Shown: in pieces, positions 36,407 through 44,718 of the stretch
Layout: each line of letters starts with the position of its first letter
How positions within the stretch are numbered: the stretch's first letter is position 1
Assembly: GCA_937966555.1 (NCBI GenBank)
Contig: CALCLY010000031.1
Span: 76,293 to 140,292 of the forward strand
DNA: 64,000 nt
Origin: CALCLY01 sp900552775
GTDB lineage: Bacteria; Bacillota; Clostridia; UMGS1883; UMGS1540
Reading direction: 5' to 3'
Program-made: the position numbers and the translations under genes
The notes under the pieces: model-generated
What the model was told of the DNA's origin: nothing
What the model saw: the letters and a program-made list of their open reading frames with translations, nothing else
Databases searched by the model: none

Positions 36407-38749
36407 TCACCAAATCTTAACTCTTTCTTCGGGAGCAACCCACATTCCGTCTTTTTCCGTTATTCCGAAAGCCTTATAAAACTCATCACAGTTAACAACA
36501 ACGCGGTTTACACGCAATTTATCTTCCGAGTGCACATCAACGTTTGCCGCATACCGGGCATATTCACGTGTTTTTGTACTTGCCCACGCTTTTGCCATTG
36601 AGGAATACAGCTTGCGAAAATCGGGGCTTTCAAGTTTTGTCGCAACCTCCGTCACGCACTGCACAGCCCCCTGATCCGAAACATTTTCGCTTAAAGTCAG
36701 TGTGCCGTTCATAAGTACCCCCGGGATTCCTTCCTGCCCGTCGTAAAAAGCAACCATCTTTTCGCATCTTTTTTTAAACTCGGCATAATCTTCCGCCGTC
36801 CACCAATCCGCCGCATTTCCGTTTTCGTCAAACTTTGCGCCGTTATTGTCAAAGGCATGCGTTATCTCATGAGCAATGATATATCCTATAGTGCCCAGAT
36901 TTTCTTCATAGGAAGCATCGGCGTCATACATGGGACTTTGCAAAATCGCAGCCGGAAATGTAATGTCGTTTGAAGTTGCACTGTAGCATGCGTTTACCGT
37001 ATAAGGATACATAAGCCACTTTGTTTTGTCCACAGGCTTTCCCTGGCGGTTCAGACTATCCTGTGCCGCTGCCTTTGATATTTCCAAAATATTATTGAAA
37101 TAGCTGCCGCCTTCTTCAGCCGATTTTATTTCGGTTTTGTCAAGATAAGAATCAAAACTGTCCGGATACCCGATTTTGATATTCATTTTATCAAGCTTTT
37201 TAATTGCCTTTTCCTTTGTTTCCTCACTCATCCAGTCAAGGTTCTTTATGCGGTCTTTGTAAACGTCTATTATATCGCGAACCATTTTTAAAACATTTTG
37301 TTTTGCGTCTTCCGTAAAATACTTTTCGGCATATATCTCGCCTATATAATCGGGCATTGTATTTGAAAGAATAAACGCTGCACGCTCCTCATCGGAATAA
37401 GTACCCGAAATGCCCAGATATTCAGCGTTAAAAGTATCGGCAGCATCTGTAAAATCCGCCGAAACCGCGCCGCCGTAGCCTAAAAGCAAAGAAATTTTTG
37501 CCACGGTTTTTATGGTTTCCGTATTTTCATCCGTAAATAACGATGAGAATATTTTTACTGTTTCAGGATTTGTTATAAGAATTTTGCTTTCTTCTTTAAC
37601 TCCTGAATCCTTAAGCACTTCATAAATATCCATTGCGGGAACCATATCGGCAATTTCCGAAAGCGAAAACGTATTATAAATTTTATCAACGTCTGCGTTT
37701 TCCTGAGGGCTCAGCGCCTTTTCCGAAATTTCTTTTTCAACAGAAAAAAACTTTTGAATCGTTTCGTCCGACGCATCTTCTCCCGCAATTGAAAGAACCG
37801 TTTTCAAATATTTAAAATATGCATTTTTTTGGCTCTCTGTTCCGCTTTCATAAAAGTCCTTTGTCATAATTGGTTCGTAAGTTCCGAAAATAGGTATATA
37901 TTTTGTGCTGTCTTTAAAATCCGTGGTTATGGAAAACGCTGCATAAGGCGCTATGAGCAGTTCTTTTTTCAATACGCTTTGAACTTTTTCAAGGTCTTTT
38001 GTGTTTTCGGCTTTATTTATCATATCAAGATATTTTTGAAGCACGGACATATCATTTTTATTGCGCTTTTCAACATCCAGAATATTTTTATAAAAGTCGG
38101 CCATCTTCTGTTCTTTACTGCCTTTTTCGCCGCCTTTTTCTATTGCGTCTTTTATAATATCGTTAACTTCCTCTGCGGATTTGTCTCCCAAATCGTAAAG
38201 CGTTCCTGCAATAACGCGCCCCGGTTTAAGAGAGAGCGTATTTAAAACGTCTTTGTTTACGGCAGCATAAAAATCGTCTTTCTCGTTTGTTCCGAAAAGG
38301 GCATACGCTCTTTTAATAAAAAGCTGCATCTGCTCTTTTGTAACATCGTCATAAGGAGAAAAAATACCGTCTGCCGTTCCAACCGAAATGCCTGCGTCAA
38401 GCACGGGGGTAAGCTCCGGTGCCGCCCAATCGGGAATATCGTCAAACGCTCCGCTTTTCAAAGCCACGCGCGCGTTATGCCCCGTAAGTTCCGGCAGCTT
38501 TCCGAATGCACGCGACAGCATAATAAGCGCCTCCGCGCGGTTTACATTCCAATCTTCGTGCAGCTCGCCGTCACCGCCGTAGCCTTTTATTATATCCGAA
38601 TATTTAACATTCGGATTATAGTCATCCGCCGCCTGAAGCAGCATATTCGCAACCTCACCACGCGTAGCATACATATCAGAAGCAAACGCGGTGTTTGTGA
38701 ATATTACCGCGGCGGCAATGCCCACTGCCAAAATCCTTTTTGTTTTCAT
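36407..38749 (-). CDS. M13 family zinc metallopeptidase (PepO/neprilysin-like) with SLH-like region
   Basis: 780 residues, exported. Signal peptide (about 1-23); SLH-like repeats (about 25-150; MYATRGEVANMLLQAADD, NRAEALIMLSRAFG, DVTKEQMQLFIKRAYALFG); then the M13 helical domain and zinc site. HEITH near residues 627-631 and ENVSDQGA supply the zinc ligands and catalytic residues. Family members cleave oligopeptides outside the cell; the SLH-like part suggests wall attachment. GGAGG precedes the ATG, with a small CCGAT/ATCGG hairpin (38765-38780) just upstream of the ribosome site. Downstream lie the flavodoxin remnant and the acetyltransferase. Confidence 0.92.
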   Translation of the reverse strand: MKTKRILAVGIAAAVIFTNTAFASDMYATRGEVANMLLQAADDYNPNVKYSDIIKGYGGDGELHEDWNVNRAEALIMLSRAFGKLPELTGHNARVALKSGAFDDIPDWAAPELTPVLDAGISVGTADGIFSPYDDVTKEQMQLFIKRAYALFGTNEKDDFYAAVNKDVLNTLSLKPGRVIAGTLYDLGDKSAEEVNDIIKDAIEKGGEKGSKEQKMADFYKNILDVEKRNKNDMSVLQKYLDMINKAENTKDLEKVQSVLKKELLIAPYAAFSITTDFKDSTKYIPIFGTYEPIMTKDFYESGTESQKNAYFKYLKTVLSIAGEDASDETIQKFFSVEKEISEKALSPQENADVDKIYNTFSLSEIADMVPAMDIYEVLKDSGVKEESKILITNPETVKIFSSLFTDENTETIKTVAKISLLLGYGGAVSADFTDAADTFNAEYLGISGTYSDEERAAFILSNTMPDYIGEIYAEKYFTEDAKQNVLKMVRDIIDVYKDRIKNLDWMSEETKEKAIKKLDKMNIKIGYPDSFDSYLDKTEIKSAEEGGSYFNNILEISKAAAQDSLNRQGKPVDKTKWLMYPYTVNACYSATSNDITFPAAILQSPMYDADASYEENLGTIGYIIAHEITHAFDNNGAKFDENGNAADWWTAEDYAEFKKRCEKMVAFYDGQEGIPGVLMNGTLTLSENVSDQGAVQCVTEVATKLESPDFRKLYSSMAKAWASTKTREYARYAANVDVHSEDKLRVNRVVVNCDEFYKAFGITEKDGMWVAPEERVKIW

Positions 38750-38803
38750 AATAATCTCCGTTCCTCCGATTTTTTATCGGCAATTATATTTTAATCATTT
38801 ATT

Positions 38804-38917
38804 TCAGGCTGCTTTCTCATTTTTTAAAATCAGCATTCCTTTTAATATGAGAAGCAAAAATGCTGCACTTACGGCATAAGCTTCTCTTATCATCGCCAAA
38901 ATGAGCACCGCTGACAT
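38804..38917 (-). CDS. Possible 37-residue membrane peptide
   Basis: Open frame from the ATG at 38917 to the TGA at 38804, in the 192-base gap between the TetR gene and the peptidase. It encodes a hydrophobic, helix-like stretch (VSAAFLLLILKGMLILK near the C-terminus) with basic ends. No convincing ribosome site is seen; it may be a remnant or chance. It lies 24 bases after the TetR stop. Confidence 0.25.
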   Translation of the reverse strand: MSAVLILAMIREAYAVSAAFLLLILKGMLILKNEKAA

Positions 38918-38941
38918 ATGCGGCGCAAATCATGTCTCTGA

Positions 38942-39568
38942 CTATATCAAAGTATTATATGTGCGATAGAACAGCTTTACATGTTCATCTGTTTTTTCTA
39001 AACACTCCTTCTCACGCTCCGGCTGGCGGTCGCACACGCCTATAAGCATAATAATCGGCGCAACATACATCATCGCAAGCGTATAGGGATCTTCCTTTTT
39101 CAATTCTCCGGCGGCTATCAGACTTTTAAAAATCCCGGCATGATAAGCCACTATCCGCTCCACATATCTTTCAGAATAAAGTTTAAAAAGTTCATCGGAA
39201 CGAAACTGCTCTATAGTCATCATTTTTCGAAAAAGAGCTATATTTTCATCATGCAGCGAAATATTAAAAATCTGATGAACCTTTTCCACCAAATCATCCT
39301 CCGTAATTTTGGAAAACACCGTAACATCTCTGGCGGAATTTTGAACATGGATGGCAACTTCATCCGTATTTTTTTCAAATTCTTTTGATGTTTCCTCCAC
39401 AATAGCATCAAAAATAGCCTGTTTACTCGGAAAATGATTGTAAAGCGAAGGAGCTTTAATCCCCACTGCCCTTGCAATTTCCCCCACGCTTACGGCATCG
39501 TATCCGCTTTCGGAAAACAGCTCAAGAGCCTTTTTAAGAATCATCTTTTTTGTATCTTCATTTTTCAT
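38942..39568 (-). CDS. TetR/AcrR family transcriptional regulator
   Basis: 208 residues. The N-terminal helix-turn-helix (about 5-52) has ILKKALELFSESGYDAVSVG followed by IARAVGIKAPSLYNHFPSK, the full TetR signature. The C-terminal ligand domain is unassigned. The ATG at 39568 has GGAG at the right distance; a longer frame from 39589 runs through the operator. Stop codon TAG. Autoregulation is likely because a palindrome sits between its -10 box and start. Targets may include the M13 peptidase/acetyltransferase genes downstream. Confidence 0.93.
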   Translation of the reverse strand: MKNEDTKKMILKKALELFSESGYDAVSVGEIARAVGIKAPSLYNHFPSKQAIFDAIVEETSKEFEKNTDEVAIHVQNSARDVTVFSKITEDDLVEKVHQIFNISLHDENIALFRKMMTIEQFRSDELFKLYSERYVERIVAYHAGIFKSLIAAGELKKEDPYTLAMMYVAPIIMLIGVCDRQPEREKECLEKTDEHVKLFYRTYNTLI

Positions 39569-39580
39569 AGAAACTCCACT

Positions 39581-39598
39581 AACTAACATTCGTTAGTT
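39581..39598. promoter_or_regulatory. TetR operator-like palindrome
   Basis: AACTAAC-ATTC-GTTAGTT: perfect 7-base arms with a 4-base spacer, placed between the -10 element (39601-39606) and the ribosome site of the TetR gene, so a bound repressor would block transcription. Confidence 0.8.
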
Positions 39599-39600
39599 TT

Positions 39601-39629
39601 ATTATATTACTTTTTCCCGTTGCTGTCAA
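39601..39629 (-). promoter_or_regulatory. Perfect consensus promoter of the TetR gene
   Basis: Leftward TTGACA (39624-39629), a 17-base spacer, TATAAT (39601-39606); both hexamers are perfect. The strength fits a tightly autorepressed promoter. Confidence 0.87.
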
Positions 39630-39707
39630 TACTTTTTTTAATAAACATCGTAGGCTTGGTCAAAACATAAATAAACTTTTACACAAATTAATAAAGTCCG
39701 CCTGTAA

Positions 39708-39742
39708 ATGAAGCATATCATCATTTTACAGACGAACACTTT
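39708..39742 (-). terminator. Hairpin after the zinc-ribbon frame
   Basis: CTGTAAATGA and TCATTTTACAG pair with one bulged A around a short loop. Leftward it is followed by a T-rich but broken tract. It probably ends the zinc-ribbon/cyclase transcript. Confidence 0.5.
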
Positions 39743-39762
39743 TAAGAAAGGTCGATACCGCT

Positions 39763-39966
39763 TTATTTTGTCAGAACTTTTTTGCAATATTTGTGTGCGC
39801 CGCACTTAGGACATACCAACTTACGTTTTGTAACGGTATGCGGTCCCATAATATATGCTTTCATATCCGGCACAAATTTTGTATGGCACTCAGGACACTC
39901 AAAAGCACCCGCATCCCTGTCAAGAACACACGCGATTGCAATGCCTGCAATTAATACACAGAAAAT
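39763..39966 (-). pseudogene. Small membrane zinc-ribbon protein without a standard start codon
   Basis: The frame encodes a hydrophobic segment (VFIFCVLIAGIAIACVLD) then a zinc ribbon with paired cysteines: FECPECHTKFVP and LVCPKCGAHKYCKK. It ends at the TAA at 39763. No ATG, GTG or TTG lies in frame before the membrane segment; an ATT at 39966 is the only nearby candidate. The frame runs back in phase to the stop of the cyclase gene and through its terminator hairpin. Probably a 5'-truncated gene; a rare ATT start cannot be excluded. Confidence 0.5.
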
Positions 39967-39972
39967 AAATAC

Positions 39973-39995
39973 GGATTCTACGTTTCGCAGAATCC
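39973..39995 (-). terminator. Terminator-like hairpin after the diguanylate cyclase
   Basis: GGATTCTGCGAAACGTAGAATCC: 7-base arms GGATTCT/AGAATCC closing a CG-AAA-CG inner stem, immediately after the TAA stop and followed leftward by GTATTTATTTT. Confidence 0.65.
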
Positions 39996-39996
39996 A

Positions 39997-41190
39997 TTAT
40001 TTAAATATTACTCCGTTTGCCGCAACACAGTTTTTACCTCCGTTTTTACAAATGTAAAGCTGCTTGTCTGCCTCTGCCGCAATCAAAAGATTTTTCAGCT
40101 CCTCACTCGTTCCGCATGCAACCCCAAATGAAGCGGTAACAATGTTTCTTCCCGGCAAATCATCTCTCGGAATGGCGGCGTTTCGTATTGCATAAAGAAG
40201 TTCGCATGCAACAAGACGCGTTTCATCTTCGGAATAATCCGGCAATATTACAGCAAATTCCTCTCCCCCGAAACGGAAAAGGTATGTATCAAGCCTTTCG
40301 AGCACCTTAACAACGCTTTCGGAAACAAGCTTAAGTACTTTGTCACCGTTCATATGGGAATAATTATCGTTAAAAGATTTAAAATTATCTATATCGTAAA
40401 TTATTGCACCTACCTTCTCAGGCATTATTTTTTCGGCAATAAAAGCAGTATATGTTTCCATTGCCTTTTTGTTCAGTGTTCCCGTCATCATATCATTATA
40501 AGCAAGTTTAATAAACGCATTGCTCATTTCGCTTATGTATCTTTCGTTTGAAGACTGACGGATAAAAATAGACCGAACTGCAATAAACCCGGAAACAATT
40601 GAAAACCGAAGAATAAAATGCTTAAACAAATTATAATTTTCAGCGTACGGAAGCTTTCCCGGAAGCCACCAGCTGATTGCAATCATAACACATATAAGAA
40701 CGGTATCAAAAAGCCGATACGTCGGCGCAATCATTATCACAAAAAGATAACACATGGAAATTGAAAGACCTATTTTGTGAAAATTGCAGGAAACCATAAA
40801 CACCGTAACGCTTGCAATAACAATTGTATAGTAAGCAAACAGTGTAAATCTTGACAGGGGTGAATCGTATTTTTTACAGAATATCAAGTAAATCAGCATT
40901 GCCGATGATGCCGCAATCATCATATAAAGCGGCACCATGTCAATAGGTATCATGGTGTTCATCACAATATTTTTTATAAAATAAAAACCATTTGTCATTA
41001 AAAATAAAACCGTTGCGAAAAAAACTATGGAAAAGCTCTGCTTCATAAAAATGCTTTCCTCAGACGGCACCTCGTCAATTTTCGTCTCCAAAACGTTATT
41101 GCAAAAGCTCTTAAATCTTTCCTGAGCAATATCGGAACTCCAGCAAAACAGATTTTCCGTTATATCATATTTGTCTTCATGTTTTTTCAT
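39997..41190 (-). CDS. Membrane diguanylate cyclase (GGEEF)
   Basis: 397 residues. A cytoplasmic N-terminus of about 45 residues, five or six membrane helices (about 48-215), then a GGDEF domain (about 235-397). DMMTGTLNKKAM, IIYDIDNFKSFNDNYSHMNGD and FRFGGEEFAVILPD keep the metal and substrate residues, so c-di-GMP synthesis is likely. The inhibitory RxxD site reads ERLD and is probably not functional, suggesting little product inhibition. The ATG at 41190 follows GGAGGG; upstream in-frame codons belong to the leader. It could supply the signal read by the riboswitch at 8.6 kb (inference). Confidence 0.93.
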   Translation of the reverse strand: MKKHEDKYDITENLFCWSSDIAQERFKSFCNNVLETKIDEVPSEESIFMKQSFSIVFFATVLFLMTNGFYFIKNIVMNTMIPIDMVPLYMMIAASSAMLIYLIFCKKYDSPLSRFTLFAYYTIVIASVTVFMVSCNFHKIGLSISMCYLFVIMIAPTYRLFDTVLICVMIAISWWLPGKLPYAENYNLFKHFILRFSIVSGFIAVRSIFIRQSSNERYISEMSNAFIKLAYNDMMTGTLNKKAMETYTAFIAEKIMPEKVGAIIYDIDNFKSFNDNYSHMNGDKVLKLVSESVVKVLERLDTYLFRFGGEEFAVILPDYSEDETRLVACELLYAIRNAAIPRDDLPGRNIVTASFGVACGTSEELKNLLIAAEADKQLYICKNGGKNCVAANGVIFK

Positions 41191-41210
41191 AATACCCTCC
41201 AAAAACAAGC

Positions 41211-41272
41211 GGTGAAATGGTATTTGAAGGCATTATTATTTTCAGATGCCAACAAATACCAAGTCATCTCAC
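41211..41272 (-). other. Long hairpin in the leader of the diguanylate cyclase gene
   Basis: TGGTATTTG (41218-41226) pairs with CAAATACCA (41253-41261); inside, GGCAT pairs with ATGCC; outside, GTGA pairs with TCAC (41269-41272). It begins at about the predicted transcript start and ends about 20 bases before the ribosome site. It matches no riboswitch I know. It could stabilise the 5' end or regulate translation. Confidence 0.6.
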
Positions 41273-41276
41273 AGAT

Positions 41277-41305
41277 ATTATAACATAAAAAACGTATTAA
41301 AGCAA
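41277..41305 (-). promoter_or_regulatory. Promoter of the diguanylate cyclase gene
   Basis: Leftward TTGCTT (41300-41305), a 17-base spacer, TATAAT (41277-41282). The start is expected near 41270, at the foot of the leader hairpin. Confidence 0.75.
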
Positions 41306-41316
41306 TTGTTTTGTTT

Positions 41317-44300
41317 TTAATTCACAGACATAATCGGAGCTACGGGGTGCAAACCCGAGACGCTGTCCCATATCATAAGCTTTGTTTTTTCTTTATTAAG
41401 CTTTCCTTCGTAGGAAAAATCAAGTGTTCCGAACCCGGATTTAATTTGCATTGATTTTGAAATATGAATTTCGGAAAGCTTGTCTCCGTCATATTCTGCC
41501 GCAATAAGCACGGCTTTTTTTTCGTTTTCGGTATTGGCATAGTCCACGCTCAGGGAAACCGTACCGGCATTTTCCTCTGCTTTTACATTTTCAAAATTCA
41601 ATCCGTCCTCGGCACTGTCAAGGCTCCAGCTGTCAAGAGGCTGTACCTCCGGCATATAAAGCTCATAATCGCCGTTTGACGGCACAAACTGCATGATAAC
41701 CGCAATTGTAATATCCTTAACATTCTCCGTCGTATTAAGTGCCAGCTTTCTGAAACCCGTGTTTTCGGACTGTTCGTCATTTTGAGGTGATGTTTCCAAA
41801 GGTTTTGCGTCCATCACGGAAAACTCTGCCGGTATACTCGGGTCAAGCAGCGAAACAATCATGTCTTTGTCATAAGTTCCTTTGATTCTTGCGCTTTTTT
41901 TATCTGCCGATACCGTGATGCTTTGTGCGGTGTGCATATACCAGCGCACATCAACCGGGGAATCTGCTTTTATCTCATCCTGCACGATTATCGCGTTGCG
42001 GAGGTTTGCAAGTTTCATACCGCGGCGCACAGACGCGGCATTATCGCTGTACATACCCGTTAAATCCGTTACGGCAAACGCACTGCGGCTGTTTTCATCA
42101 AACCTGTTCATTATTGCATTTCCTTCAAGGCTTTGTCCGCCGTCTTCCGACGGATTTATAACAAGAGTGTTATGTCCCTCCGCTCTGTATCTGTAAAGGT
42201 TCCACACACTGTCCGGAATGTCGTAATTATCCGCTCCGAGGTCACACGCAAAGCGCGTGCCGTGCGCATCTATAACAAAACTGCCTGCGTCCATATGTCC
42301 GTGATAAACATTCGTTTTCCCGGCATGGAAACCCACAAAAATGTCACGGCTTCCGAACCCGCTTCTGAAAACTGCGGCTTCCGTATCTCTGTAATACCTG
42401 TCAAGCGGCAGCGAAGCATCGCTTGCCGAAAAATCTTTATTATACCATATTATATCTCTGATATTGCCTCCGCTTGTGTTGCTTAAATATGTATTTTGCA
42501 TGGCAGAATCATCAAAGTATTCCGCCAAAAGCAGCATCCCCGGAGAATATGAAGCAGACACCGTGGAATCATGAAAATTAAAGTTTCCGCACGGGCCGCA
42601 AAGCATTCTCGAAAAATATCCCGTTTCCTTCACTCCGGGTGCATCACCGTATCCAAAGTCCGTTCCACAGGCAGTTAAAAGAGCAGAGATAAAATCCGTG
42701 AAGTAATCGGTTGTGAACTGCCAGTAACCGACGCCCTCATACCATGCGCCGTCCGGAGCATAAAGCAGAATGGCCTTTTTGATAAGTTCCATGCCGGATG
42801 AAAATATTTCGGCAGCAATTTCGGGTTCTTCATCAGCCAGCGCGACCGCCGTTTGTATGGCGCCCGAATTGCAAACTATATTCCAGTTATCCCCCACCTT
42901 GCTCTGTGCCCATTTATAAGAGCGCTTGCGAGACGATATGTTTCTGTAATCCTCAAGTGCATTTTTAAGTCCCATATCGCGCAGAGCGTTTTTCACATCG
43001 GCTCGTATATCGGCAAATCCTTCATAGTCGTAAAGCCAGTCATAGGCAAACGAAACAGCCTCCATCATTTCCGCAACATCAAGAAAATGATAGGGATTCC
43101 AATCGGGAAAATTTATAATTGCACGGAGTTCGCTTATGCACCTGTCGGCATATTTTGTCTCTCCGGTCATTCTGTAGCAGAAAGCAAGTCTTTCAAGCCT
43201 TAATCTTGCTTTTCTTGACACCTCCAAAAGTCTTACGCCTTTAAGCTTGTATTCTACCGGGGCTGTATCGGTTGTCACAAGCGTATCTGCTATTCTTTTA
43301 ACCGCATTAAAACGCGCTCTCGCAGTGCTGTCGGTTAAAACCGTATTTTTCATCTCATCTATCTTTTCCTGATTGGCATATAGCCTCGGATGGCCTTTTT
43401 GCGGAAAGCAGCTTGTAATTTTTCGAACCATTTCCGCTCCGCTTACATCTTCAAAAACTATTTCTCCGCACACACGCCTGTATACCGGAATATCTGTTTT
43501 AAAGTTAAAGAAATTTACACGGTTTCCCATTACTAAAAGTCCGCTTTTATCAAGCGTCAGTTTCTTTCCGTTTTTTTCCGCAAGAGATGCTGCATCGTAA
43601 TACAAAGCGGAATTTATTGTTTTTGTTTCGGCTCCGTTTGCCGAAAAGCCGCATGCCGTCAATGCGCTTGCCGGAATAAATGCCTTACCGTCACTTAGTA
43701 CAGGCGCTTGCGCAATTGCCGCTGCTTTTCCGTTTTTATAAATTTTTTTCTTTCCTATGTAAAGCGCCGCGGCATCTCCCATATATTCTCTCGCTTTGGC
43801 ATTTGAAGAAATTGTTTCCGAATCGGGGTCGGGATCCGAATCCGCAAAGCTTACGCTTTTTCCCTGTTCTCTTAAAACATCGGCAGGTAAAGAACTTGCA
43901 TAAACCGACAAATCATCAATATATATTTCCGTTGCGCGGGTTGAAAAATTTGCATTCGGCGATAGCATGTGAAGCCTTAAAAGTTTCATATCTCCGAAAT
44001 CGCTGAAATTAAGCGGCGCATTTTCGACAAGAGGTGTTTTCCCGGCATACACAGATGCTGTATGGTTTGTTTGCGACAAAACAATACTTATTTTCTGAAA
44101 AAAACCTTTTTTAAAGCTATACGATATCCCTTCGGGATAATATACTTTCAAATCGGTGTTTACCTTTAAAAGAAAAACCTCTTGGTTTGAAGGGTCTTTA
44201 AAATACACAAAAAAATGATATTTTGGAAATGTTTTGAAATTTATATAAAATTCTATAACCGTATCATCGACGCTTTCTTCAAGTTCAACATCTATATACG

Positions 44301-44541
44301 AATCCGTTGTTGCCGATTTATCTGCGGAAATACATATGCTTTTATCCGTTTGGCTCGGATATTCCGCAACTGCAATGGAATTTGACTTTTGAACCGAGTA
44401 TATACTCCCCGGGACGCTTCCGGCTGCGGTCGAAGCAAAATTTTCATAAAAAAAACGTCTCAGAACAACTTTTTCATCCGCAAAAACAGCCGTTCCCAAG
44501 CATGATATCAGAATAATTAAGGCAATTATTTTTTTTGTCAT
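41317..44541 (-). CDS. Secreted heparinase II/III-like polysaccharide lyase
   Basis: 1074 residues. Signal peptide (about 1-21); a LamG/concanavalin-like domain (about 30-215); a short copper-amine-oxidase-N-like stalk (about 250-340; DGKAFIPASALTACGF); an alpha/alpha toroid lyase domain (about 370-640; GHPRLYANQEKIDEMK, SFAYDWLYDYEGF); and the heparinase II/III beta-sandwich (about 720-1060) with the family motif VYHGHMDAGSFVID near 745. It likely cleaves uronic-acid-containing glycans (host glycosaminoglycan or alginate-like) by elimination. Substrate class uncertain. Transcribed alone from a TATAAT-containing upstream region. Confidence 0.87.
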   Translation of the reverse strand: MTKKIIALIILISCLGTAVFADEKVVLRRFFYENFASTAAGSVPGSIYSVQKSNSIAVAEYPSQTDKSICISADKSATTDSYIDVELEESVDDTVIEFYINFKTFPKYHFFVYFKDPSNQEVFLLKVNTDLKVYYPEGISYSFKKGFFQKISIVLSQTNHTASVYAGKTPLVENAPLNFSDFGDMKLLRLHMLSPNANFSTRATEIYIDDLSVYASSLPADVLREQGKSVSFADSDPDPDSETISSNAKAREYMGDAAALYIGKKKIYKNGKAAAIAQAPVLSDGKAFIPASALTACGFSANGAETKTINSALYYDAASLAEKNGKKLTLDKSGLLVMGNRVNFFNFKTDIPVYRRVCGEIVFEDVSGAEMVRKITSCFPQKGHPRLYANQEKIDEMKNTVLTDSTARARFNAVKRIADTLVTTDTAPVEYKLKGVRLLEVSRKARLRLERLAFCYRMTGETKYADRCISELRAIINFPDWNPYHFLDVAEMMEAVSFAYDWLYDYEGFADIRADVKNALRDMGLKNALEDYRNISSRKRSYKWAQSKVGDNWNIVCNSGAIQTAVALADEEPEIAAEIFSSGMELIKKAILLYAPDGAWYEGVGYWQFTTDYFTDFISALLTACGTDFGYGDAPGVKETGYFSRMLCGPCGNFNFHDSTVSASYSPGMLLLAEYFDDSAMQNTYLSNTSGGNIRDIIWYNKDFSASDASLPLDRYYRDTEAAVFRSGFGSRDIFVGFHAGKTNVYHGHMDAGSFVIDAHGTRFACDLGADNYDIPDSVWNLYRYRAEGHNTLVINPSEDGGQSLEGNAIMNRFDENSRSAFAVTDLTGMYSDNAASVRRGMKLANLRNAIIVQDEIKADSPVDVRWYMHTAQSITVSADKKSARIKGTYDKDMIVSLLDPSIPAEFSVMDAKPLETSPQNDEQSENTGFRKLALNTTENVKDITIAVIMQFVPSNGDYELYMPEVQPLDSWSLDSAEDGLNFENVKAEENAGTVSLSVDYANTENEKKAVLIAAEYDGDKLSEIHISKSMQIKSGFGTLDFSYEGKLNKEKTKLMIWDSVSGLHPVAPIMSVN

Positions 44542-44672
44542 GACAATTATATTCCTTTCTCTTTTTATGTTTTATGTATATTATACAACAAAACTTTAAT
44601 AATCTCCATATTATTCTATGCGGTTTTTTTAATGTTTTGTTCGGAAGTTTAATCTGCTGCGGAAAATTATAC

Positions 44673-44707
44673 AAAAAAAGTGTCGTTTAAACAAACAGCA
44701 CTTTTTT
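44673..44707 (-). terminator. Terminator of the ADP-ribosylglycohydrolase gene
   Basis: AAAAAAAGTG and CACTTTTTT-type arms (AGTG/CACT plus an inner GTTT/AAAC) form a two-part stem, followed leftward by seven T. It lies 12 bases after the stop at 44719. Confidence 0.72.
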
Positions 44708-44718
44708 GCATACACTTA

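Noticed and set aside
39763..41190. Cyclase plus zinc ribbon as one read-through fusion
   Set aside because: They share phase, but a hairpin with T-tract sits directly after the cyclase stop and no recoding signal is seen.
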